Shown here: in pieces, positions 26,302 through 33,775 of the stretch
Numbering within the stretch: position 1 is the first letter of the stretch
Layout of the letters: every line of letters starts with the position of its first letter
From: CBDDBU01 sp965226045
Lineage (GTDB): Bacteria; Pseudomonadota; Alphaproteobacteria; VGEJ01
Assembly (NCBI GenBank): GCA_965226045.1
Contig: CBDDBU010000024.1
Location: forward strand, 186,001 to 250,000
Direction: 5' to 3'
Length of the DNA: 64,000 nt
Notes under the pieces: generated by a model
What the model was told of the DNA's origin: nothing
What the model saw: only the letters and a program-made list of their open reading frames with translations
The model's database searches: none
Position numbers and translations under genes: made by a program

Positions 26302-27016
26302 GGTCCTGGAGATGATGGCCGCACTCAAGCTCGCCGGCATGCGCGACGCGTTCGACGAGGTGCTCGCCGACGGCCTCAAGCGCCAGCATCCGATGCAGCG
26401 AATCATCGGCGAGCTGTTGAAGGCCGAGATCGCCGACAAGCAGGCGCGATCCATCAAGTACCAGATGAGTGGCGCCAAGCTGCCGCTGGCCAAGGAGCTG
26501 GCCGACTTCGACTTCACCGACACCCCGGTCAACGAGCCGCTGGTCCGCGAGTTGGCGGTCGGCGGCTTCCTGGCCAACCAGCGCAACGCCGTGCTGATCG
26601 GCGGCACCGGCACCGGCAAGAGCCATCTCGCCGTCGCCATCGCGCGGGCCTGCATCCGCGATGGCGCCCGGGGCCGCTTCTTCAACGTCGTCGACCTGGT
26701 CAACCGGCTCGAGGCCGAAGCCCGCGCCGGCCGCCAGGGCCGGCTCGCCGATCAGCTGGCCCGGCGCGACCTCGTCATCCTCGACGAGCTCGGCTACCTG
26801 CCCTTCGCCCAAACCGGAGGCCAGCTGCTGTTCCACCTCGTCAGCCGGCTCTACGAGCGCACCTCGATCATCGTCACCACCAACCTGACCTTCGGCGAAT
26901 GGCCGTCCGTCTTCGGCGACGCCAAGATGACCACCGCGCTCCTCGATCGTCTGACGCACCACTGCGAGATCATCGAGACCGGAAACGACTCCTGGCGCTT
27001 CAAGAATCGGTCCTAA
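26288..27016 (+). CDS. istB: IS21 helper ATPase IstB
   Basis: 242-residue AAA+ ATPase that assists IstA in target selection. Walker A is GGTGTGKSH near residue 105, Walker B is LVILDELGYLPF near 165, and the sensor region is SIIVTTNLTFGEW. It appears full length and intact. Confidence 0.95.
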   Translation: MERHEVLEMMAALKLAGMRDAFDEVLADGLKRQHPMQRIIGELLKAEIADKQARSIKYQMSGAKLPLAKELADFDFTDTPVNEPLVRELAVGGFLANQRNAVLIGGTGTGKSHLAVAIARACIRDGARGRFFNVVDLVNRLEAEARAGRQGRLADQLARRDLVILDELGYLPFAQTGGQLLFHLVSRLYERTSIIVTTNLTFGEWPSVFGDAKMTTALLDRLTHHCEIIETGNDSWRFKNRS

Positions 27017-27219
27017 AGGCAACCGATCCACCTGCGGCCCGGTCGCCCAGGTGGGCCCACAGGAACCTCCCACACGCGGTCCGCCGCCAGCCGCGTGGTG
27101 GGCGCGTCGGCCCGCGCGCGGGCCCCTCCTATGGACTACCTGTACGACCTCCGCCGTGCATCCCCAAAGGGGTCAACATTGCACGCCGATAGGGGGTCAA
27201 TGTTCAACGCCGATTGACA

Positions 27220-27465
27220 CTCGCCTGCACCAACATCGTCGAGAACGCGCTCGGCACGGTGCGCCAGGTCACCCGCAACGTCAAACGCTGGAGACACGCC
27301 GAGATGGCGCTCAGATGGACCGCCGCCGGCCTGCTGGAGGCCCAGAAAACCTTCCGTCGCCTCAAGGCCTATCGTCAGCTGCCCATCCTCCGAAATGCTC
27401 TCCAGGAACACTTGAGAAAGGCTCAGGCCGACAGTGCCATTGAAACCATCATGAAGGCAGCATAG
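27220..27465 (+). pseudogene. IS256 family transposase, C-terminal part
   Basis: Continuation of the IS256 transposase after the IS21 insertion, beginning with the repeated target codons and then CTNIVENALGTVRQVTRNVK and ending IETIMKAA at a TAG. The sequence matches the C-terminus of the uninterrupted copy at 62154-63392. Confidence 0.92.
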
Positions 27466-27521
27466 CATCATCAACCAGCGACGCCTGCCCCACGAATTTC
27501 AACAGAGATAGGGACATCGCC

Positions 27522-27844
27522 GGTGTCGCTCTGGTAGTCGCAGATAACAAACTCCTTCATCTCCTTCCGCAGATGCGGTCGCATTTCATCATGGAGCGCC
27601 GCTTGCTGATAGTTTTGTGAGCCTTGACGCTCTTGAAGACGGTGACGAGGATGTGCGTGAAGCCTTGCACGTGGCCTTTGCTGGCGTGTGGCGCCGAGTA
27701 CTTCTGGGCCGCGTTCTCGCCATAATAGCAGCTCACCGCCCCGGGTAGTTCCTTCGCGACGTCGCGGCAGAACTTCTTCATGCGACGGTGAATGTGCGGG
27801 TCGTGGCCCCGCTTGTACTTGATGAGAACGATGTGGTGGAACAT
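27522..27844 (-). pseudogene. Dabb (stress-responsive A/B barrel) domain protein, frameshifted
   Basis: The ATG at 27844 is preceded by GAGGAGAG. The sequence MFHHIVLIKYKRGHDPH, followed by GAVSCYYGEN and GFTHILVTVFKSV, fits a Dabb domain of about 100 residues. Near 27615 the frame shifts; the natural C-terminus NYQQAALHDEMRPHLRKEMK and FVICDYQSDT lies in the next frame. If the IS256 and one duplication are removed, that frame would run through the GMC start codon and stop 27 bases later, so the two genes once overlapped in an operon. Confidence 0.65.
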
Positions 27845-28229
27845 GTGGCTCTCCTCTTCGCGGTCCGCCCGGCCCCTCCCAAGCCACCTTGGCGAACGCT
27901 GCCACCCGGCCCAAACGCCGCGCGGTTCCAAGAGTACAGGCAAACTCGGGTTTCTAGCCTATCTCGTTTGCGTGGCAGGCGGCCGGGCGACACACGCCGC
28001 TCGGACCACGCCCGAGACCCGCGCGAAGCTCCAGCCCGACGTTGACACCTCGGCGTGCGCGTCTCGGCGAACCGTCTCGCTCGCCATCACCAATGGCGTC
28101 GCGCTCAATGAGGTGGATAACCAAGCGGTGGCCTGTGTGACGCCCTGTGCCGCGCCTGCTTTACACCTCGGCGAAGCCTAGGAGTTCGGTGACCCTCGCG
28201 AGGTCATCACCTTGATTCCTCCCCGCTCT

Positions 28230-28459
28230 CTAGTCCCGCCGCTTCATCCTCACCCCAGGCTGGTCGCCGTTGGTGAACTCGACGCCGGCTGATTCGAGGG
28301 CTTTCTTGACGGCAGTCGCGTTGCTACCGAGCTACGGGCCATCCCCAACTTTTCCATACGCTGAATAGTCGGCAGCGACACTCCGGACGTGGCCGCCAAC
28401 TGCTTCTGGTCCCACTCGGCAAAAGCCCGAGCCGCCTTCATCTGTTGCGGCGTAATCAT
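28230..28459 (-). pseudogene. XRE-type helix-turn-helix regulator, frameshifted
   Basis: The frame from the ATG at 28459 encodes MITPQQMKAARAFAEWDQKQ and LAATSGVSLPTIQRMEKLG, a compact Cro/CI-type HTH. After about residue 47 the natural C-terminus is in another frame: AVKKALESAGVEFTNGDQPG, then VRMKRRD and TAG at 28232-28230. The intact protein would be about 75 residues. It is divergent from a small gene across a promoter with a palindrome, which suggests a repressor of that gene. Confidence 0.65.
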
Positions 28460-28490
28460 GTTTTATTCCATCATACGTGACATCCTGCGA

Positions 28491-28519
28491 TTGACGTGGG
28501 GAACGTCTCTCTCTATGTT
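28491..28519 (+). promoter_or_regulatory. Sigma70-like promoter with palindromic operator
   Basis: TTGACG (28491-28496) and TATGTT (28514-28519) are separated by exactly 17 bases. The palindrome GACGT-N5-ACGTC (28493-28497 and 28503-28507) overlaps the -35 box and spacer, a typical operator position. It lies between the divergent HTH gene and the small gene at 28564, so repression by that HTH protein is the simplest inference. Confidence 0.55.
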
Positions 28520-28563
28520 TTGTACATAACTGGTGGTCTCTCGTCAATCAAGGGAGAGTGGAA

Positions 28564-28725
28564 ATGCCTTACCAAGCAACCCCGACCCAATGCACCGTCC
28601 CCACCTGGCGCATCAAACAACTCAAGACGCTGGCCCGGACCGTGCGCGCCGCCGATGCCCGGCTCACCGAGGCGCTTGACGACCTGGCCGAGGGGCCAGA
28701 GCCGGCCGCCGACATTTCGCACTGA
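28564..28725 (+). CDS. Small hypothetical protein downstream of operator
   Basis: 53 residues from an ATG preceded by AAGGGAGAG. It begins MPYQATPTQCTVPTWRIKQL and continues with an amphipathic helix (TLARTVRAADARLTEALDDL). It is soluble with no recognised family. Position behind a strong promoter next to a Cro/CI-like regulator resembles an early gene of a phage or integrative element. A further frame immediately after it (through 28897) reads LSYHEGRADNALRRFREAAT and may be a second small gene without a clear start. Confidence 0.45.
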   Translation: MPYQATPTQCTVPTWRIKQLKTLARTVRAADARLTEALDDLAEGPEPAADISH

Positions 28726-28918
28726 GCTACCACGAGGGGCGCGCTGACAATGCGCTCAGGCGCTTCCGAGAAGCGGCCACGTCGCTGGCCGACTGGTCAG
28801 ACTCGGCTGCGCGTACCAGCAAAGAAGAAGAGGCCTCACGGTGCTGTCACACCCGCGACCCCTGTTGTTTCCACCCCCATCGCAAGGGAAGCAAGTAGGG
28901 AGAAGGGCCATGACCTTA

Positions 28919-30307
28919 TCAGCCCGTTGAAAAAGGCGTCATTGACCGGGTTTCACGCCACGGCGAAGCATATCGCGGCGAAGGCGGTTTCGCCATCCTC
29001 CGAGACGATGAGGACGATCTGAACGACCAGGACGGCTCCAGCGGCGTAACAAGCACGAACAAGGCGCCAATTCCGCCCGCCACGGCCTCCTTCGGGGTGC
29101 CGGCGCCGATGAGTTGGCGCATCAGCAACGATAGGTTGTGGCCGGCGACGTGAAGCAGGTATCGCTTGTGCACGTTCTCGCGGCCCCGAAGCCAGGTCCG
29201 GCGCATACCGCCGCGATCGAGGTTGTGGGCAAAGGAGCGCTCGACGATCTCGGCGCGCAGCTTGAAGGCTTCCCTGGCCACCCCCGATAACAGCCGGGTC
29301 CGGTTGTTGGTGACCGCCCGGCGAGCCGCATCATCTCCGTGCCAGCGCGCAAAACCCTTCTGCTTGGGCTCGGAGATCCGGCTCTTCCAGGGGCCGTCGT
29401 CGAGCGCCTTCAAGACCAACCGTGAGTGGTAGCCCTTATCGGTCACACATTCGGCCGGATCTTCGGCCGTCGGCGCCACATCCACCGCCTCGAGGTTTGC
29501 CTCGGCCGCCGCCAGGGTCTTGGGAAGCGTTGTCGTATCGCCCTCGTCGGCCGGGTGCAGCTCCGCCGCCACCACCGCGCCGGTGTCCAGATCCACCGCG
29601 TGCTCGGGCTTGTAGGCCAGGTGCGTGGTGCCGTCCTTCATCTTGGCGATCTTGGCCTCGGGGTCGCTCCTGGAAACCCAGTCCTGGTTCGAGAGCTTCT
29701 TGCCCTTGCGCTTGCGGTCCAGACGCGCCAGGTCCTCAGCCGTGGGTGTCTCGATACCGCTCTCCTGGGCCAAGCGCTCCAGCATCCCCCGGTAACCCTC
29801 GCCCGTGTCCCTCCGCACGATGTTGCGCAGCGCCGCGTTGGCCTCCATGGTCGAGGCATCCACCCCGATGCGCTCGCCCTTCACCAGACCCGCCTCGGCG
29901 ATCAGCGCCAGGACCCAGTCAAACACCGCCGTGTGGACTTCATGGGGCAGGCGCGCGCGGGTCCGTGACAGCCAGGAATGGTCCGGCACCCGTTCCCGCA
30001 TCTCCAACAGCAGGAACTCCCGTAGCGACAGGGAATCCGAGCAGCGCCACTCCAGCCCACGCTCAGAGTCGATACCCTCGAAGTAGCCCACCAGGTGCAT
30101 ACGGAAGTAGCGCCCGGGTGGCACCGAAGGCGCCCCCATCCTGGCCGCGTAATAGGGCTGGCAGACCGCCTCGGCGAAGCCGTCGAAGCCGCCCTCGATC
30201 AGTACCAACTGCAGGCGGTCGTAAAATACATGACCTGGCGAGCGCGGCATCTCCGACCAGCTCACCATCAAGTCCCCCTGACGATCCTTCTGCTGTCCCA
30301 TCGCCAT
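28919..30307 (-). CDS. IS1182-like transposase
   Basis: About 462 residues from the ATG at 30307 (AAGGGGGG upstream), a DDE transposase of the IS4/IS5/IS1182 superfamily. The N-terminal DUF772-like part has YYAARMGAPSVPPGRYFRMH; the core contains RIGVDASTMEANAAL, LAYKPEHAVDLDTGAVV and ECVTDKGYHSR. The last codons run into the left inverted repeat. It appears intact. Confidence 0.85.
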   Translation of the reverse strand: MAMGQQKDRQGDLMVSWSEMPRSPGHVFYDRLQLVLIEGGFDGFAEAVCQPYYAARMGAPSVPPGRYFRMHLVGYFEGIDSERGLEWRCSDSLSLREFLLLEMRERVPDHSWLSRTRARLPHEVHTAVFDWVLALIAEAGLVKGERIGVDASTMEANAALRNIVRRDTGEGYRGMLERLAQESGIETPTAEDLARLDRKRKGKKLSNQDWVSRSDPEAKIAKMKDGTTHLAYKPEHAVDLDTGAVVAAELHPADEGDTTTLPKTLAAAEANLEAVDVAPTAEDPAECVTDKGYHSRLVLKALDDGPWKSRISEPKQKGFARWHGDDAARRAVTNNRTRLLSGVAREAFKLRAEIVERSFAHNLDRGGMRRTWLRGRENVHKRYLLHVAGHNLSLLMRQLIGAGTPKEAVAGGIGALFVLVTPLEPSWSFRSSSSSRRMAKPPSPRYASPWRETRSMTPFSTG

Positions 30308-30387
30308 CAGCGACCCCCCTTCAGGCCAGGACACCAGAGAATCAGACCATGCCGACTTCGTCCAGGGAAGACTTCGTCAACGGGCTG
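28920..30387 (-). mobile_element. IS1182-like insertion sequence
   Basis: The left end CAGCCCGTTGA (28920-28930) matches the inverted right end at 30377-30387. The element is about 1468 bases. The flanks are TTAT on the left and CTAT on the right, close to but not an exact 4-base duplication. On the left flank it cuts a start codon with a good ribosome-binding site (GGGAGAAGG then ATG at 28910), so it interrupted a gene of the small accessory module. Confidence 0.8.
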
Positions 30388-30413
30388 CTATGCCCGCCGC
30401 TTAGCCCAGTCAA

Positions 30414-30827
30414 TTGGCTGACGAGATCGCTGACGCCCAGTCCTTGATGACCTACTGGCACCGGATGACCCGGCTGACCATCGTCACCCTACGCCAGCGT
30501 CGCCGGTCGATGGTCGCCTACCCCGACCAGGCGGAAGTGATCCGCGCGGAGGCCGCAGACCTAGAGGCCGACATCCGCCAGGGATTCGGGTTCTACAGGA
30601 AGGCCCAAGCCCGGCTGCGCATCCTCACAACCCGCGCCCGAGCTACCAGCCAGGAGGGCGGCATGACCAAGCTCACGCGCCGTCAGGCGATCGTGACGGC
30701 CGCAGCAAGCGCCGTCGTCGCCACCACCATTCCGTCCGCCGTCGTCGACACCTTCGACCCAGCCGCCTGGTTTGGCGGAGGCCACCCGGCTCGGACACCG
30801 CATTGCGCTGTGGGACACCCACGGTGA
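30414..30827 (+). CDS. Hypothetical protein(s) of the accessory module, 5' end lost
   Basis: One frame of 137 codons. The first part (LMTYWHRMTRLTIVTLRQRR, then AEVIRAEAADLEADIRQGFG) is helical and arginine-rich. From an internal ATG at 30663, preceded by GGAGGGCGG, begins MTKLTRRQAIVTAAASAVVA, which looks like a twin-arginine signal; two genes may therefore be joined here. The beginning is lost at the IS1182-like element. Near 30770 the frame appears to shift into the next one. No family recognised. Confidence 0.4.
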   Translation: MADEIADAQSLMTYWHRMTRLTIVTLRQRRRSMVAYPDQAEVIRAEAADLEADIRQGFGFYRKAQARLRILTTRARATSQEGGMTKLTRRQAIVTAAASAVVATTIPSAVVDTFDPAAWFGGGHPARTPHCAVGHPR

Positions 30828-31029
30828 TGGGCATTTCGGCATTCTCGATATCTACCCCGCGGGTGGACCACAAGGCTCCCGCGGGCTCTTGACCGTCGCG
30901 AGCGTGTATGCTCTGCGCTGGACGGGCTTTGGTGGTAGGCTCGACGAGATCTGCAAAATCCAAGCTTCGACGTGCTCTGCGCCGAAGGTGGCAAATCGAT
31001 TACATGGAGAATGCGATGAACAAATTTAG
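30772..31029 (+). pseudogene. Frameshifted continuation of the preceding small gene
   Basis: The preceding frame ends DTFDPAAW, and one base later this frame reads LAEATRLGHRIALWDTHGDG and HFGILDIYPAGG, which looks like the natural continuation of a small signal-bearing protein. It stops at 31027-31029, overlapping the start of the next gene. The join is inferred from composition only. Confidence 0.35.
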
Positions 31030-31342
31030 TGAATGGCGGAGCCTCGTCATCGGCCTTGCGATTGGCTTGGTAGCGGGGCCAATCATCACGAGCATTGTTG
31101 GCTGGCAGGTCAGCAGCGGTACGATGGAAGAGCAGGTGAGCGCCGCCGTTGTCGAGCAGCAGGCACTATTCTGCGAAGAACGGGCAATGGCAGACCCAGC
31201 CTATGTCGACGCTGCCACTTTCGACGCGCTCGATTTCGCTGGGAAACGTGATTTTACCACCCCGCATGCGCAGATGCCGGGCCAGGACGCCGCCGACCGC
31301 GCAGTGGTTAATGCCTGCACACGTAACCTCAGAGAGGGATAG
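31016..31342 (+). CDS. Small membrane-anchored hypothetical protein
   Basis: 108 residues from the ATG at 31016, preceded by GGAGA. An N-terminal membrane helix (SLVIGLAIGLVAGPIITSIV, about residues 9-28) is followed by a soluble domain with AAVVEQQALFCEERAMADPA, MPGQDAADRAVVNACT and two cysteines. It is probably anchored in the inner membrane with the domain in the periplasm. It resembles small conserved alphaproteobacterial proteins of unknown function, but I cannot name a family. Confidence 0.6.
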   Translation: MNKFSEWRSLVIGLAIGLVAGPIITSIVGWQVSSGTMEEQVSAAVVEQQALFCEERAMADPAYVDAATFDALDFAGKRDFTTPHAQMPGQDAADRAVVNACTRNLREG

Positions 31343-31563
31343 CCGGGCCCGCCGCGAGGCACGCAGGCCATGTTGGAGGCGTCGCCGATTGCGAGGACGC
31401 CGGACAGTGACCAGCGGCAGGCCCATTGGGGTGGCCGTTGGGGCGGTGCGCGACGGCATCTAAGAATTCCACGTGATCGCGCCCAATCCCGTCTGTGTGT
31501 TACCCACGCTCTCCTTTTCGAAAGTGTGGGGCGCGCAAAGCATTGAATTAGCGAGAGAAATAC

Positions 31564-32940
31564 GAGCTATAACCGAATCTTGTGTACGGCGTTGAAATGA
31601 AGGCGGCGTATCCTGGTGATTGTTGATGTCACCACTTGAGCTAAGCCAAGGAAGGATAGGCCATGAAAGAGAATACCGTTGTTGCTTTTCAAAACCCATC
31701 TGATTTTCAGAAAGATCCGTTGACGGAAGTTCTACAAGCTGGAGCTCGCGAGTTGTGTGGCCCAAGCCGTTGAGGCCGAGGTCTCCGTGTTTTTGGGTAG
31801 CCATGCGGCGCTTGTTGATGCCGCCGGCCGCCGCCGGGTTGTCCGCAATGGATATCTGCCGGAACGCTTCATCCAGACCGGGATCGGCCCGGTGAGCGTG
31901 CGCCAACCCCGTGTGCGGGACCGGGGGGACGGCGCCATCCGGCTTCACGTCGGCGATCCTGCCGCGCTATCTGCGCCGCGCCAAGAGCCTGGAAGACCTT
32001 TTGCCATGGCTGTATCTGAAGGGCATTTCCACCGGCGACTTCGGGGAAGCCTTGGCGGCGCTCCTGGGGAGCTCCGCGCCGGGGCTTTCGGCCTCCACGA
32101 TCACCCGGCTGAAAGAGGTCTGGGGGGTTGAGGCGGAGCGCTGGCAACGGCGCGACCTCACGGCCAAGCGCTACGTCTATTTCTGGGTGGACGGCATCTA
32201 TTTCAGCGCCCGCATGGAGGAAGAGAAGCAGTGCATCCTGGTGATCGTCGGGGCCACGGACAAGGGACAGAAGGAACTGATCGCCATCGCCGACGGCTAT
32301 CGCGAAAGTGAGCAGTCCTGGCTCGAAGTTCTGCTCGATCTCAAGCGGCGCGGCCTTGAAATGGGTCCGCAACTGGCGCTCGGCGACGGCGCGCTCGGCT
32401 TCTGGAAGGCGCTCCGCCAAGTCTACCCAGGCGCCCGCGAGCAACGCTGCTGGGTTCACAAGACGGGCAACGTCTTGAACAAGCTGCCCAAGGGTCTGCA
32501 AAAGAAAGCCAAGGGGCGCCTGCAAGACATCTGGATGGCCGAAACCAGGAAGGATGCCGAGAGCGCCTTCGACTTCTTCCTGGAAGCCTACGGGCCGAAG
32601 TACGACAAGGCCGCGGCCTGCCTGGCCAGGGACCGCGACGTCCTGCTGACGTTCTACGACTTCCCCGCCGAGCACTGGAAGCATGTACGCACGACCAACC
32701 CCATCGAGAGCACGTTCGCCACGGTTCGTCTGCGCACCTACCGGACCAAGGGCTGCCTGTCGCGCAAGACGGCGATGGCCATGGTCTTCAAACTATGCCA
32801 GTGCGCCCAGAGAAAATGGAGAAAACTCGATGGATCGAACCATCTCGCCGAGATCATTCGCGGCGTCAAATTCGTAGATGGAGAACGCCAGGATCGCGCC
32901 GCCGCATGATCAGCCCATACACAACTTTTGACAATAGCTC
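31564..32940 (+). mobile_element. IS256 family element, second type, degraded
   Basis: The left end GAGCTATAACCGAATCTTG and the inverted right end GAGCTATTGTCAAAAGTTG share GAGCTAT and TTGTGTA.GG. About 1377 bases. It differs strongly from the other IS256 element in this window. Its right end abuts a 5'-truncated glycosyltransferase gene. Confidence 0.75.
31663..32909 (+). pseudogene. IS256 family transposase with two frameshifts
   Basis: The ATG at 31663 follows AAGGAAGGATAGG. The frame MKENTVVAFQNPSDFQ is lost after about 31 residues near 31755; a second frame carries AQAVEAEVSVFLGSHAALVD and RNGYLPERFIQTGIGPVSVR; a third frame from about 31938 carries FTSAILPRYLRRAKSLEDLL to the stop at 32909. 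The core keeps VDGIYFSARMEEEKQ, LALGDGALGFWKAL, CWVHKTGNVLNKLP and TNPIESTFATVR. An intact protein would be about 415 residues. Confidence 0.85.
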
Positions 32941-32955
32941 TGGGGTAATGGCTGG

Positions 32956-33497
32956 GTGACGCACCAGTACCAGAACCCAGGCTGGAGAGATCCTGTCTAC
33001 CAACTGGCCTACTCCAACATTCGCATCGACCCGCGCGCCTATGACGGCAAGCAGGAACGGGCACGCGTCCAAGCGCTGCTGGCGCAGGTGGCGGCCTATG
33101 ATGGGCAAGCTTTTCCAGACCATATCGACGAGGAGTTTGCCGCTTTGGCGGCTGAGAAGGCTGCCGCAAACCCGCTGCGCCATTGGATCCTACGGCCGCT
33201 GGAGCGGACCACGCGCATGTGGTTCAACCCCTACAACAGCAGCGGGTGGCCGGTATCGCTGGATACCTCGGAAATGACGGGCAGCGGTGGAGTTGGCGAC
33301 GGGGTGTGGGCGTTGGTCGTGAGCAATCCCTTGCCGGCGATGGTCAAGGGCAGCACGGCCGTGTACCGGGTAGGTTTGATCGTAGCCGGATTGTCGCTAC
33401 TGGTGTGGAGTCTGTCCCGCGTCCCCCGCCGTTTCGGGCCGTCATTTGGCTGGCGGCGCTGTACGCGGCCTCCAAGACCGTGTTTTTCAACGCCCTA
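32956..33497 (+). pseudogene. C-terminal fragment of a membrane glycosyltransferase (GT39-like)
   Basis: The segment VYQLAYSNIRIDPRAYDGKQ, FPDHIDEEFAALAAEKAAAN and PLRHWILRPLERTTRMWFNP resembles the region before the last helices of ArnT/PMT-like family 39 glycosyltransferases. Two hydrophobic helices follow (GLIVAGLSLLVWSLSRV and, after a frameshift near 33425, VIWLAALYAASKTVFFNAL). The 5' end is lost at the IS256 right end, and the 3' end at the IS1182 element at 33499. Confidence 0.6.
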
Positions 33498-33573
33498 GCA
33501 GCCTGTCGGACTGAGGTCCGCGAGAATGGGTGTGGACGGATCGCGATGTGGAGAGGTCATGGGATCGAGCGCC

Positions 33574-33775
33574 TTTCGTGAGGACACGGAGTGCGGTCGC
33601 TTGGCCGCGCGTACCGCAGGGTGAGTATACTCTTATGCCCTCTCGTGAGGGCACGAAGTACGTTCGCTTGCTCGCGCGTGCCGCAAGGCGAGCATACTCT
33701 TATTCCTTTTCGCGAGGTACGGAGTCCGGCCGCCTGCTCAAGCGTATTGCAAGGTGAACATTCTCTTTATGTTCC
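33574..33775. repeat. Three tandem 67-base units at the transposase 3' end
   Basis: Units at 33574-33640, 33641-33707 and 33708-33775 share TTCG(T/C)GAGG, then a GCGTNNNGCA(A/G)GGNGANNATNCTCT motif. The third unit contains the last codons of the transposase (FTLQYA and stop at 33738), so the other two look like duplications of the gene's 3' end. The same array is present in the second IS copy at 60879-61080. Confidence 0.75.

Larger units (their letters stand above)
24675..27219 (+). mobile_element. IS21 family element, copy 1
   Basis: 2545 bases, with ends TGTGGAACGGCGTGCAAAG and, inverted, TGTCAATCGGCGTTGAACA. Each end carries a second internal copy of the GGCGT...TTGACCCC repeat (left 24683-24701 and 24717-24736; right 27169-27187 and 27192-27211), as in IS21 elements. 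The 6-base target duplication CTCGCC lies at 24669-24674 and 27220-27225. It contains istA, split by an amber codon, and istB. Confidence 0.93.
23521..27521 (+). mobile_element. IS256 family element interrupted by IS21
   Basis: The ends are GGAGATGTCCCGGTCGATG at 23521 and, inverted, GGCGATGTCCCTATCTCTG at 27521; the match extends into TGTTGAAA. It is flanked by the 8-base duplication GGTGTCGC. Removing the nested 2545-base IS21 and its 6-base duplication leaves an IS256 of about 1450 bases. It separates a GMC oxidoreductase gene from its upstream Dabb-domain neighbour. Confidence 0.9.

Noticed and set aside
25039..26703. 554-codon minus frame across IS21 (also 57294-58958)
   Set aside because: Antisense to istA and istB; no recognisable motif; it duplicates only because the IS does.
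33574..33775. Tandem repeats considered as a CRISPR array
   Set aside because: Units are contiguous without spacers, imperfect and inside an IS; they include coding sequence of the transposase.
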